NCBI GenBank assembly: GCA_040357565.1
Contig: JBDODJ010000072.1
Source: Cercozoa sp. M6MM
Taxonomy: Eukaryota > Endomyxa: Ascetosporea
Reading direction: 5' to 3' (one strand)
DNA length: 57,738 nt
Below are positions 46,593 to 57,738 of the stretch, piece after piece. A program made the translations under genes and the position numbers. Position 1 is the first letter of the stretch. Every line of letters starts with the position of its first letter. Under the pieces are notes generated by a model, which did no database searches, had not been told where the DNA came from, and was given only the letters and a program-made list of their open reading frames with translations.

Positions 46593-47562
46593 CGACTTGA
46601 CGCGACGATTGGCACGGCACATCACGTCGCTTTTGCCGATCGGATGTTTTATTAGGCCCTCAGGCTAGTATGGTAATCTGAAACGCCCGTCACTACCACC
46701 CATGAATTCGGTCGAGTGACGGACGGAGTTTCACAATCTAAAGACTGAGAGTCTTCAGTGTTCTTAAACGTCGAGCAACTTATTTAGTTGCCTTCCCCGC
46801 CGTCGTGTTCGCACAGCAGATTTTGATTGTTCTTGGCGAGCACGCGGGCTCAGAAGCGAAGCCGCGTGCCGACTACATGACGCTGCACCAGGAGTCTGCA
46901 CACAAAAAGAGGCGTAAGAACTTGGGTTCCAGCGTAAACAGTGGAAAATCTTACAGATCTACGAACCACGCGGGCATTTGCAGCGCTGCTCGATTGGGAC
47001 ATCCGCAAGAGCCTGCGGAAACAGTTCATCATGAACCGGAGCGTTTCAATCCGACTCAGAAACTGAGCAAAGAAGAGTTACAGATTCGATGTGCTGACCG
47101 CAACCAGCCCACGTAGGCTTGGAGCACTTTGAGCAGGTAACCTTGCGGCACATCGCTGTATTACTTGTGTCGATTGTTTTCTGACAAAACAAAACCCATC
47201 ATAGCAAGAAAAAACGTGTGCAACTCGCCACTGGGCACGCTTTCCAAACTACGAATAGGCTTATTGTACCGTGTAAGAACGAACTAAACGGGGAACTTAG
47301 CGAATGGAGGCTGCGAAATCGAGAGGTCCCCTGTTGACCAGTGTGGAGAAACTTCGAAAAACGGTCCCGTCAACAGGAACTACTTCCAATCACGCGCTCT
47401 CGACAGTTCGCGAGTTTGGACGAATCCAGCTAGTAAACTCCGCTTGAATTGAAGAAAACAGACAACTACAGGCTAAACTGAAGGAAACAGACAACTACTT
47501 AAAGCCTACAGTCTTAGATTCGTCCCCCCGCCCGGTTTCCGTAGCGTTCTAATACAAGCACT
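46593..47562. other. Convergent intergenic region
   Basis: Apart from the small candidate gene at 46877-47066, these 970 bp look non-coding. A short imperfect direct repeat (AAACAGACAACTAC, with flanking similarity) occurs twice at about 47456-47499. Confidence 0.45.
46877..47066 (+). CDS. Possible 48-aa basic protein
   Basis: Two exons, 46877-46913 and 46957-47066, joined by a 43-nt GT-AG intron, give a 48-aa basic product with a segment FAALLDWDIRKSLRKQFI that looks like real protein. The upstream frame is open without another Met until about 46800, so these could be the last exons of a gene I cannot complete. No family is recognised. Confidence 0.3.
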
Positions 47563-49714
47563 TCAGATCGCCTCGCCAACAGCAGCGCGGTTGGCAGCGC
47601 TCTGGGCACGCAGATCGCTGAGGAGATTCTTGCGCAAGTTGCGCGTCTTGCGGGTACTGCGCAACAGCGTCACATGACGAGAACACAACATGAAAGAGGG
47701 TAGGCACAAGCACACCTCAACTCGGCCAGTGGCACGCCGTGCTGCTGCAGCGCGCGTTTCTCCAGGAGTTCCCGAAGCTCCTCCTCATCTTGCTTGGCCT
47801 GAGACAGAAAGGGGTCGAACATCTGACACTAACTCAGATGAAAGGAGTACCCTCTTTTGAGTCAACTCGGCGTTCTTGAGCATTTCTGACAGACTGGTAG
47901 TTTTCAACTGAGACAAATCCAGCTCTCTGTGCAGACACACGCACACATACAAGTACACTCAAAAACTAGACAAACACATCTGCAAGTACGAGTATACTCT
48001 TGTTGCACGTTGGGCTTGTCTTCAGCTGACTCGGTCGGCGGTGGCGGCGGGTACAGCTTGGAGGCAACTAGACTCGCACAGACCTGCATCGACAGGGTGC
48101 TCGCGAAGTAGAGCGGCATGAGGGCGTCCTGTTGCGCCACAACTGGCAGGAAGATGAAGGGCAGGCCGCGGATGAGCCACTTGCCCTTCTTGGACGAGAG
48201 TAGCTTCACGAGCGGATTGTTCTGGACCGTCGAATTCATCTGCTGCTGCGACACCATCTGCCTCTGCATGAAGGCCGTGTAGGCCGACGACGCCAGTGCG
48301 AACGACACCGGCACGGCAAAGTACGGATCCGGCATCGTCAAATCCGTGATCCTAAGGACACAGGGAGTATCACAGTGCAACACAGGGCACACAGGGCAAA
48401 CGGCAAAGTGTACCAAGAAAAGCCACCCTCAGAGAGCGAAGGGAAGCGCTCCCACAGCGATCGCAGACCCACAAACATTGGCATCGACGTCGCCATCGTG
48501 TAGACCAAGTTGCCCAGCACCGGCAGCAGAGGTGGTCGCGCCTTGAAGTGCTCCATCATGTCCTGCTGCGCCGTCACGCGATCGGCCTGTACACACAGAC
48601 AGACACATTGTGGAGGGGTGACATTGTGGAGGGGTGAGCCAGGCATAAAAAGGGCCTGTACCATGCTCTTGCTCGTGGTCATGCGCGACTGGAGCTTCTG
48701 AAAGTGTTGCTGCCACTCGCGCATTTTCGGCTGGTACTTTTGCGCGCGCATGAAGAGCGCGATACCCGGTGCACGCACCAGCACCGATAAGCCAATGACC
48801 GACGCCCACCACGGCAGACCCTGTCAGTCACACATACACATATATTTATACACACACACATACATACATACATACATACATACATACATACACATACATA
48901 CATACATACATACATACATACATACATACATACATACATACATACATACACATACACACATACATACATACATACATACATACATACATACATACATACA
49001 TACATACATACNNNNNNNNNNTACATACATACATACATACATACATACATACATACATACATACATACATACGTACGTACATACATACATACATACATAC
49101 ATACATACATACATACATACATACATACATACACACATACATACATACATACATACATACGTACGTACATACATACATACATACATAGGCACACACGAGA
49201 TAAACTACCGAGGTCTCATGCACAAAGCCCAGCAGATCGTGAACACCCGTGATGATGGAGCCCTGCAGCACAAATATAACACCCACTCCCCAGCGTACAC
49301 ACAGAAGAGTCTCTCTACATGGTCGTAGTCGAACAGGCCGTGTTCGATTTCGAGTGCTCTCAACTCGTCAGCCGACAGAGTCAACGGGTCCTATCGCAGC
49401 ACACAAAAGACCCAGTGACCTGTACGACCGGTTTACTCACAGGTCAAGCACAAGGAGCGACTTACAACACCAAGCTCGGCAAGTTTCTCGGCCACCGACT
49501 GCTTCACGGCATCGTCCGCGGCAATGCCCGCCATCTCGCTGTTTGGGCCAGTGATGGTGGCAGCAGCACTGTTGAATGACGCCGGGTCGGCCGAGTGGTC
49601 CAGCGACATGGCCTCGTCCATGTTGATAATACGCGGACCAGCCCCGGCTGCGCCCTCACTCGCGAATCGCGCTTGTCGCGCCGCGCGCCGAGCCACTGCG
49701 CTAACACACCGCAT
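47563..49714 (-). CDS. OXA1: Mitochondrial inner-membrane insertase OXA1
   Basis: OXA1/YidC-family insertase places mitochondrially and nuclear-encoded proteins into the inner membrane. Exons are 49466-49714, 49319-49390, 49209-49262, 48662-48820, 48414-48586, 47998-48351, 47851-47926, 47716-47822 and 47563-47656 (1,338 nt, 445 aa). The start MRCVSAVARRAARQARFASE is a typical mitochondrial presequence. Core segments are HDLLGFVHETSGLPWWASV, VLVRAPGIALFMRAQKYQPKM, LGNLVYTMATSMPMFVGLR, PYFAVPVSFALASSAY, and the terminal span ending ALMPLYFASTLSMQVC. The C-terminal tail is charged and helical (DEEELRELLEKRALQQ, then STRKTRNLRKNLL), as in OXA1 proteins that bind mitoribosomes. The membrane-loop intron holds a long tetranucleotide array with a gap. 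Confidence 0.9.
48851..49187. repeat. Long (TACA)n microsatellite with 10-N gap
   Basis: More than 300 bp of TACA units, with occasional CACA and CGTA variants, fill an OXA1 intron. N at 49012-49021 shows the assembler could not span it. Confidence 0.95.
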
Positions 49715-50141
49715 GCTTACTTAACACGCACGCACACGCACTAGGTGCCACAGGAACGTCGCGAGTACTGTACTGTACATCCAGTACTGTTTTTAAGGAC
49801 GCGTTGAATAAAAAGCGACACTCGTGTCATCTCGAATTTGGGTCCGGATGGAATAATCAAGCTCTAGCCGAGCTGCACAGTGTGTTGAGCGCCTATCACT
49901 CTAGTGCACGGTGTTTCGAGCGCCAGTACTCTAGCCGAGCTGCACGCCGACCAAAAACCAAGGTGCGCTACGGTAGCTTTCCCAGGGCCGGTGCCAAATG
50001 CCCAGCCGAAAGGCCTTTTCTCGTTTTCATTGAGCCAGGTAACGTGCGGTGAGTCCCATGTGCACAGGTAACACGGCGGCCGACGCAGACAGAAGTGATC
50101 ATTGGAGGTGAATCAAAAACCGTGAGTTCGCGCTCTGCCGG
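49715..50141. promoter_or_regulatory. Divergent intergenic region
   Basis: These 427 bp separate the OXA1 start from the start of the 951-aa gene. A short plus-strand frame (49804-50052) is present but unconvincing. Promoters for both genes are expected here. Confidence 0.35.
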
Positions 50142-50776
50142 ATGTCATCCGAGGCCGGTGCACAAGTACCAGGCGCTGGGTTCGGTACTTTCGTCACTTG
50201 GATGGGTAGGAGAGGTGTGCCAGGCGACATTGTATCTAAGAAATGCACGGTTGTCTCTGCATAATCGGCAGTGCACGCCAGACTAGGTGAGGCCAGACTA
50301 GGCGAGGCGGGTGCTTCGCCATCGCGCAGCAGTGCCGTGCCGCGCTCGCCAGCAGCAGCTGCGGCAGGTGTGCTTTCAAGCAACACGGCCCTGCAATTGG
50401 CGATCCCAACACAGGCGCAGGTGTGCAGTGTCCCAGCAACACAGGCAGGTGTAGCTCATGCTGGTGTAGCCGGTGCGCCTGTTGCACAACGCACGCAGGT
50501 CGCAACAGCAAGGCAACAGCTACAGCTGCAGCAGCAGCGACAGTGGCAGCAACAGCAGCGGCAGAAGCAGGGCGGCCTTTCCCTTCAGACGAAAGAAACG
50601 ACTGATGAAACGAAAGGCGAGAAGAAGAACGCTCTTGCCGTCGTCGATCAGTCGATGCTGATGTTCGGCCTCGTGTCACCTGCCCCTCTGCTGACTGCAG
50701 GTACACCTCTTGCATCACCTGCACTTCCAACCGATCTTGGCCACGCTCATGTGTTTGCATGTGTGTGTGTCTGTGT

Positions 50777-50820
<44 letters not shown>

Positions 50821-52056
50821 CGGCAGCTGTCGAAGCGGTGGTCTCGTCGGCATCGGAGGCAGGATCACCTGGCACGCCGAGCTCTGCCGAGCCTCTAATT
50901 GTTGTGGGTACTGTCCTCCCTCACTCTATCTCGATTTCTCTGCATGGTCTGTGTGTGTGTATGTAGTGAACTCACCGAAGGACACGCCACCCGAAGCAGG
51001 CGCGTTGTCAAAGATGCCGCCTGGGCCAATGGGTGCTAAGCCCACGAGCGGCAAGGAGGCTTCGCACAGAGGCGAGTCCACCAGTAGGAGTCTACCCAAG
51101 CAGCAGCACAAGACAGGTCGCAGCACATCGGCGCAGTCGGTGTCGGTAAGCACTGCAGGTGCAGTCATGTCGACGCTGCAGCGACCCGGCAAGGCTACAC
51201 ACTGTGCCGAGGACTTCGAGGAGAGTACTGTCGCCAGTTCCGACGGCAGTGTCGACGGTAGCACCACCACCAACAACAACGGCAATAACAACAGCAACAA
51301 CAACAACACTGATTTCACCGCCCACAAGGACAGCACGCAGCAGCAGCAGCAGAAGCGAGGCCTGACAGGCAAAGCCAAGCAGACGATGCGACTGGACCAG
51401 CTGCGACTGCACTCGGACGTGTCGTCGCCCTTCCTGCGGCAGCATTCGTGGGCCGACCTGCACGAGGACAACACGCCCAACGTCTCTCAACTCGACCTGC
51501 CGGTCAAGAAGCCGCGCACGCGACGAGTCAAGCCGACGAAACTCCATGTGAGCGGCGCTTCGCGTCGTCGAGGACTCCGTAACAACCAGTGTTCCCTGGT
51601 CCTCTCTGTCTACGTGTGCCACTGATATACAGGGCCAGGAAAGGAGCCAACGACGCCGCTGGAGAGACTCGCGTCGGTGGCCGTGTCCATGTCGATGGGA
51701 TACGGTGTGCCGCCTACCCCCGCCGGTGTCGTCGGTAGCGCCGTCAGCGAGAAGCGGCCGCGTCCGACTCCGACGCCGACGTCGATCTCGCTGCCACCGA
51801 CACCGACAACTGCTTGTACCACTTGAGCACTGCCCACCTCAATGCCACTCCAGAGGTCTTAAACCTCGCTGTCGCTTGTGTAGTGGGAGTGAGTGCACTC
51901 GTGTCCAAGCCGTCGACGCCGGTGTCGGCAACGCCGGGAGCTACGCCGGCCGTTGTTGCCGAGCTGAGTGAGCCTCCGCGCAAGCGACGCCGCCGCACGC
52001 TGCCGCTGCAGATGCTTGCCGAGAATGTACCCCCCCCCCCCCCCCAGCCACCCACA

Positions 52057-52103
<47 letters not shown>

Positions 52104-53689
52104 CTCGCCCTGTATGCGTATTAGCATGTATGCGTGTATCCTATGACAGGTAATGTCGGAGAGTGCGAATCCACTGGTGCGACTGGCGGCGCACAAGCTG
52201 CAGATGCTGTCGCCCAAGCCATCCCTGTCGCTGCTCACTCCGACGACAGCAGGAGCAGCAACAACGGCGGCAACGACTGCAGCGGCTGCAGCTGCGACGA
52301 CAAAGACAGCGACACTGGCGCCGCCTGTGGCAGTGGTGGGACTGCCCTCACTGTCTGTCGGTACGAGTGGCGGCGGTGTTCACGCTGCTTCTGGCAAGAG
52401 AAGCGTCAACAACAGCAACAGTGGCGGCAGCAGCATGTCTGGCAAGAAGCACAAGAAACCCAAAGGCAGAGTTACCGATAAAGGAGACGATCCTTCCTCT
52501 GGTAGCCATGTGTCTTATCTTGGCACACACACGCACTCGCACACACACTTTACTCCCCCTCTCTTGCCCTGTCTAGACTTTGAGTTGGACGACGACGAGC
52601 GCCGCCAGTTGATGCTCGAGCAGCAGCAGCAGACCGGTCGAGCACAGCGTCTGCGTGACTGTATGCGCACCTGCACACATATGTACTGTCCATGTGTACC
52701 CCCTGTGTGCAGCAATGGATGACGACGGTGACGACGTCAGTCTGACTTCGCCCTCATCTTCGTATTAAATCTTTGATGCCCCCCCCCCCCTTATCCCTTT
52801 CTATCTCTCCGTGTCTCAACAGTATTCGTATGGAGGAGGAGGAGGAGGAGGGCGACCTGGAACCGAACGAACTCGTCGCACGACGTGTCGCAGAACACCG
52901 GCGCATGGCCGTACCTTCGTCATCACACTCGTGTTACCTTTTTCACACACCTCCTTTTTACGATCAGCGGCCGCGCACACGGCGGCGACGTACCTACCAC
53001 GATGCTCCGCGCACGCGCTTTCGCTATGCCATGCGCGGGTATTCCTTTCCCTGCCTACACCAGTGTCCTTTGCTACCTTCTGGGTTTTCAGACCAAACAA
53101 ACAGCAAAAACGCAAGCGTGCGTCGAGCTCGGTCAAACAGCCACGCAAGCGCAGCGCCGACATTTCCGACCTCGACTTTGTTGAGTACCTCATCATGGAC
53201 TCGGACAAAGTAAGACACATGCATACTCACACACACGGGCTGTCAGTCGGTGGTGTATGTGTGTGTATATTTGTGTGTGTGTGTACAGTCACTGCCGGTG
53301 ACGCACGCGTGGCGTCGAATTCGCGTGTGGATCAACGAGCGCAATATGATCTTCTACGACTGCGAGTGCGGCCGACGCAAGCCGGTGCAGGATCTCAACA
53401 AGATCAAGAAGCACGCCACCGAGGTAGAGCACGTGCTGGCCGACGCCAAGGGCAACAAGATTAAGGCCAAGGGCCACGCGCCGCTCTCGGTGCTTAACAC
53501 GCCGATCGAGGGCGAAAACGATGACAATGACAACGACGACACCAACAGCAGCACCAAAAACAACAAGGACAACGTGGACGATACCGCTGAACCTGCGCAG
53601 GCACTGCCGCGATCACGACAGCGACGACAGGTACCACAGGTGCCGGTGCAGGTCGACGGTGTCGGTACTCATCACTCCCCTGCCTCTGT

Positions 53690-53742
<53 letters not shown>

Positions 53743-53752
53743 NNNNNNNNNN

Positions 53753-53800
<48 letters not shown>

Positions 53801-54150
53801 TACGCCCACTTTGCGCAGAGGTGCCTCAAATTCCGCAATTGTTATCACCGCCTGCCCCACATGTAAGACGCTTTAGTTTGCCCATCTCTGTATACTCCAC
53901 GTTTCGGCAAACAGATACTATCGCAGCAACAACAACCTTCAATTCCGATCGACACTCATCTCGCTCTCAATCTTTTGCGTGTTAATATGGTACATGTGGT
54001 TCAGTGCCCTACTGCGTCGCTTCAAGCACTGTGATTTGCTCTTGACAGGACCCGCAGGTGCTATCGCCCCTGCTACAGTTCGCGCCACCCCAGCATCACC
54101 AACAAAAACACCGGCAGCAACAACAAGGTCAACAAAAACGACAACAGTAA
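50142..54150 (+). CDS. 951-aa low-complexity nuclear-type protein
   Basis: Sixteen exons fit: 50142-50184, 50272-50700, 50821-50907, 50967-51578, 51633-51815, 51884-52026, 52150-52501, 52577-52660, 52713-52761, 52823-52910, 52968-53038, 53092-53209, 53289-53664, 53819-53862, 53915-53989 and 54049-54150 (2,856 nt). Gln, Asn, Thr, Ala and Ser homopolymeric stretches dominate. Basic clusters (PPRKRRRRTLPL, KKHKKPKGR, QQKRKRASSSVKQPRKR) look like nuclear signals. The one folded-looking block is VTHAWRRIRVWINERNMIF followed by YDCECGRRKPVQDLN and KIKKHATEVEH, with a C-x-C and H-x5-H arrangement that could bind zinc like a divergent C2H2 finger. The C terminus is Gln-rich. A transcription or chromatin role is a guess. 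Confidence 0.6.
50756..50818. repeat. (TG)n microsatellite
   Basis: Intronic TG array running to the TAG 3' splice site at 50818-50820. Confidence 0.95.
52056..52101. repeat. (CA)n microsatellite next to a C homopolymer
   Basis: Intronic array after a run of C starting at about 52028. Confidence 0.95.
53692..53798. repeat. (TG)n microsatellite with 10-N gap
   Basis: Intronic TG array with N at 53743-53752; true length unknown. Confidence 0.95.
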
Positions 54151-54457
54151 CCTCACATTGCATACATACCGTACCAATTCGGATCGGATCCGATCGCGCG
54201 ACTGGGCACACTCCGCTCGACTGTCGTATCGACCTCTCCGATACTGGTTATGTATTCATACGATACATCATTCGGTGGATGCGATAGTGTACAGTCCACC
54301 CTGTCGTGTGGTCGAGAACCCTCAAGTCGTCTTGACCGGGGAGTACAGTAGATAGATAGCGCTTAGTGCCCAAAGTTGTGAAAATAGTGAAAAAGTCGTG
54401 GCACTGGTTTCGCACGAAGAACGGCCTCAGTATAGCACTGACATATTAGACTAGCAC
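54151..54457. other. Convergent intergenic region
   Basis: These 307 bp between the stops of the 951-aa gene and the receptor gene show nothing recognisable. Confidence 0.35.
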
Positions 54458-57400
54458 TCAAGTCAAGCGGCAAGGCAACGCAGCTTGGAAGTTATTCAAA
54501 GTGAAAGCCCAGCATCGTCCAGTATCGCAAGAATATGCTATTCGGACCAACAGGAACACCTTGGAGAAATGATGCTGTACCTTCGCAATTTTAATTACCT
54601 CAAGCTGTGTGATATCTTCAAGCGACTCCAAGCGAGCTGCGCCCTATGAAACAACATGTTTGAGTTGAATGTTAGATTTATTTCAGGGAAGAAGCGCGTG
54701 AGTGAACAAGAGGACTGACATTCGTATGTGGAGTAGAGAAAGGTGCTGTCTCGTCAGCATGCTGCTTTGCTTTTCCGAAGATGGTGGTAGCAAGTCGGAC
54801 CTATATTTGTTGTCGCCGGGAAGTAACTCATGTGAACATGGACTTTAACTCTCATGAACTTACGCTGCGTTGCATGTCTTTTGGCAATTGCGAAAAATTA
54901 GACACCCATTGCATCAGCTGTTCCGCTTCTCGAGCACTCGTTGATTTCTGCACAGTGTGAGATAGCATAATACCATGTTAAACATGCGTGAAAAGTTGTT
55001 TAAGCAATCAAAAAATCCGAATTACAAGGAAATCCTTGAAAGGAAGCCCATTGTCATGGCAAGAAAATAGTGTTGCCAGGTGGATGTGCGAACTAATGAA
55101 TTTAATTGTTTTCGAGTACAAATAAAACACCCTCTTTTTGCGCGCTTTCAAACAGCCTGCTTGGTGGCACAAGCGAGTACTTCGTCGAAGAGTCAAGGTT
55201 GCCTGGTTGCAGCACATGAACTTATTAACTCCGAGTTCGGAACGCGATTAAGGCTGAGGAAACTTGAAGAATTTACAGAAGTTGCGGCAAATGCCGCTGA
55301 CGAAGTCGGCTCGTGTGCGAGGTACCGATGTCATTGGCATGAGTATTTTTGCAACCAAGGATGTCACCAATTCCGCCGAAGGGTTTCGTCCAAAGACTCT
55401 ACAGAATCAGGTTTCGATAAACTTACGAGGCCAGCAGAAACGCATACCGAACAAAATTGGCTTGCACTCGATCGACGTGTGAGGCAGACAACCGTCTCAT
55501 GGGAGACGAAAGGTTAAGTTCTCGTTCAGACCCACTACATATACCATCATGAACATTGGGACACGCAATTACAAATGTTTAAATTTAAACTAAACTTACC
55601 TGTAAAAGTAAGTGGACTTAATCTTCTCGCAGATAAGTGTCAACGTGCAGATCAGTAAGCAGGCTAGCGTGACGTATTTGCTTTGAGGGGACTGATTTCT
55701 GTTCGATGCTATTGAAACTGCTGTGCTCGTAGAGAATTCTCCGAGTACTTCAGTTGAGCGTGCTTGAATGCGTACCCTGGGTATACTAATTTATCTCGAT
55801 TGCCTCAAACATGGGGTGGTAAATTAGATCATTTTCCAGTAGAGCAAAAGTGTGTTTTTCTACCGACAGTTTTCTTCACTAGAGCGTGATCCAGGGGTCA
55901 ACCGTTTATCTGGAAGCACGGTTGGAACAGATTCGACTTGTCGATTATCATAGCACTTCAGAAGTGCGATCAGCCTTGCCCTCAACCTCAAAAATGATGC
56001 GACGTCTCGGAGGAACAACGGCAATTCCTCAGTGTGGGATCTATGACAGTACTTGATGAAGTAGGTGCACGCAATCGGGTCGGATATCACCTGTGCCACA
56101 CATAAATTTACGCATCACCGATAATTGTTTCTACCATTAAACCTAAATCCAACGCATACGGTTGGGAGTGTTAGGTCAGCTGCGACAGATGCGCCACTTT
56201 GTCGAACGGTGTCACTCGGAAATACCAAACTTTCTGGCCCTGGTTAAAAAAAAATGATCTAAACTTAATTCAATATTCCTGGGCGTAGAGACGCAAACCA
56301 GACTACTAAACTTAGTTAAAAAATACCAAAATCTCGCAGAGTGGCGGTACTGGAAGACGTATCAAATACCTTTCTCCTTGTAGCTTGAGACAGACGCAGG
56401 TGAGAAGCAAAGTAGAGTAACGGTATTAAGAGGCCGCTGGCCGCCAAGGCGACAAACAACAGATGCAACGCCATCGTAAACTGCGGCAAAACGATACGTC
56501 ACAGACATACACTTACGAACTACGACAAAAAGGTAAAGGGAGTTGAAGGGTAAAGGGAGTAAACAATCAGTCGCGTCGCTGTTGTTCGAGCAAACTGCAG
56601 CACAAAAACGCCGGATCCTATCAACACGCTGAAAACTGCAACGACCGCATTCCACTCCAGCTCTCGTGCGTTAATGGGTAAACCTCGGGCTCGAAGACTT
56701 ATCTAAAGCGTAAAACACTGCGTGTACAAGTTTCTGACGAATCACACTTTTACACCATTGCACAGTGAACCTGGACCAGCCACAAGGCGAAAATAACATC
56801 GACAACGAACAGCAACTGCAGAGGCCATGGCAAGTGACCACTACACAAAAAACAAATTATGTGGGAGAGTAGGCAGTTTTCCTTATCCTTATTGAGAAAA
56901 AACTGAAATTTACTCTCTCCAAGCGCACTGCTCCAGGTACGCTACGGCGGTGTAGGTTTCCCCTTTGTGCTGTTGAAACACTACTTGTTCTTGGTATTGT
57001 TTCGTTTTGGGAGATTTCGTGAGTGCAACTCCGATAAGCAGCATGTTTAGCCCCACGAGCGACGGAAGAAGGACGACCAATCGATAGCTAGGAACCAGGA
57101 CGAGGCGAAACTGCCAAAGACAACCAGTAAGCAAGGCCACGCCTTTTTTTGTTTAGCCTACCCCTGCCACTTCATACGCTCGCCAGCATCTAGCGAAGGT
57201 CGATGACAAAAATATGATCCAAAGAACGACAAAGCATGAGTCTGCTCAGACAGGTTGTGAACGGAGATGGAACGTCGTTTTCCCACCCAGTTGAATATGG
57301 TAGAAGTTACCGCTAATGAAGCATCTTTTCGGTGTATTCTCCTCGCCAAATTGTAGAATAACCCAAAGCAGCAGTCCGCACAGCGACGCAATTTGGCAGA

Positions 57401-57712
57401 ACAAAAACAAGGGCTCTCTTCTCGTTATTATCGGGTCTCGGCGAAGGGCGACGGGCAAGGCACCGCTGTCATCAATGGGAGTGCACAAACGATGTAAACG
57501 ACAAATCAAACCTACATACATATTGCGAACAGAATAACTCCAGCGGCGGCTTGGAAAGCGTAAGCCGTGGCTGAGTCAGATGGTATTGTCGTGCAGTGTG
57601 TCCTTGCTCCGGAAGGAAGCTCAGGTGCTGCTGTTTTGTCGCAATGCTGCCCGCTGTACTCCCATGTAATAACGTGTTTCAGCGTCTTGGCTTCGCAAAG
57701 TGGGCTTGTAAT
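54458..57712 (-). CDS. Class C-like 7TM receptor fused to an RGS domain (5' partial)
   Basis: The 5' end is outside the window; the first visible exon is 57516-57712 and follows an intron acceptor. Further exons: 57311-57465, 57162-57241, 56914-57110, 56771-56840, 56565-56702, 56327-56480, 56160-56239, 55864-56090, 55600-55680, 55427-55534 and 55326-55398, all phase-consistent. A Cys-containing extracellular end precedes seven hydrophobic spans: AGVILFAICI, CQIASLCGLLLWVIL, FVVLWIIFL, VVLLPSLVGLNMLLIG, LLFVVDVIFALWLV, AVFSVLIGSGVFVL and LLFVALAASGLLIPLLYF. RREPLFLF before the second span and a Cys after it fit class C receptors. The tail gives ISDPIACTYFIKYC, ELPLFLRDVASFLRL and YSGSERELNLSSP, an RGS-domain pattern. 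Downstream exons to 54458 (KSTSAREAEQLMQWV, then GAARLESLEDITQLE) are tentative. Confidence 0.68.
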
Positions 57713-57738
57713 CTAAATTATAAACAAATTCATGTGGC

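Noticed and set aside
48679-49328. Open frames of 120-190 codons over the TACA array in the OXA1 gene
   Set aside because: They reflect a stop-free tetranucleotide repeat; OXA1 exons on either side splice across it in phase.
1-57738. tRNA, rRNA, CRISPR or prokaryotic-operon features
   Set aside because: None was recognised on either strand; gene structure is clearly eukaryotic and intron-rich.

Overview
This is a 57.7 kb piece of nuclear genome from a motile-ciliated, probably unicellular eukaryote. Genes are packed closely on both strands and split by many short introns, mostly about 40-120 nt. Several genes belong to families specific to eukaryotes: cilium tether and central-apparatus proteins CFAP43 and CFAP47, proteasome maturation factor POMP, mitochondrial OXA1, a connecdenn-type DENN protein and a class C-like 7TM receptor. 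The lineage cannot be fixed from the sequence. Two habits of the introns stand out: many 5' splice sites read GT-AC rather than GT-AA/AG, and many 3' splice sites follow a pure C homopolymer. Microsatellites are frequent, and all six assembly gaps lie in introns, in or beside simple repeats.

Layout. 1-1599 (+) is the 3' part of homogentisate 1,2-dioxygenase. 2026-11899 (-) is CFAP47 (about 2,996 aa, 13 introns), divergent from CFAP43 at 12044-18018 (+, about 1,709 aa) across a 144-bp shared intergenic region. A coiled-coil/acidic protein of unknown function (-, 18075-19800) meets CFAP43 tail to tail. Next come a Kua/FAD4-type lipid desaturase (+, 20542-21793), POMP (-, 22715-23204), and a DENN-domain Rab-GEF with an ENTH-like segment and an adaptor/clathrin-type tail (+, 23628-28594). 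An acidic Asn-rich protein (+, 28856-30536) faces a membrane-anchored UDP-glucuronate 4-epimerase with an unusual C-terminal extension (-, 30774-34244).

The second half holds a small secreted Cys-containing protein (+, 34850-35315), a large secreted or GPI-anchored surface protein (+, 35644-40074), a divergent kinase-like protein (-, 40288-42509), a short orphan gene (+, 42687-43139), a basic nuclear-type protein (+, 43420-46592), a possible 48-aa gene (+, 46877-47066), OXA1 (-, 47563-49714), a 951-aa low-complexity nuclear-type protein (+, 50142-54150), and at the right edge a class C-like 7TM receptor fused to an RGS domain (-, 54458-57712, 5' end outside the window).

Exon models were built by hand from GT-AG sites, conserved protein segments and phase bookkeeping. 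Where a total length is given, the summed exons are a whole number of codons. The two ciliary genes probably act in the same axonemal programme; the other neighbours show no obvious shared pathway.
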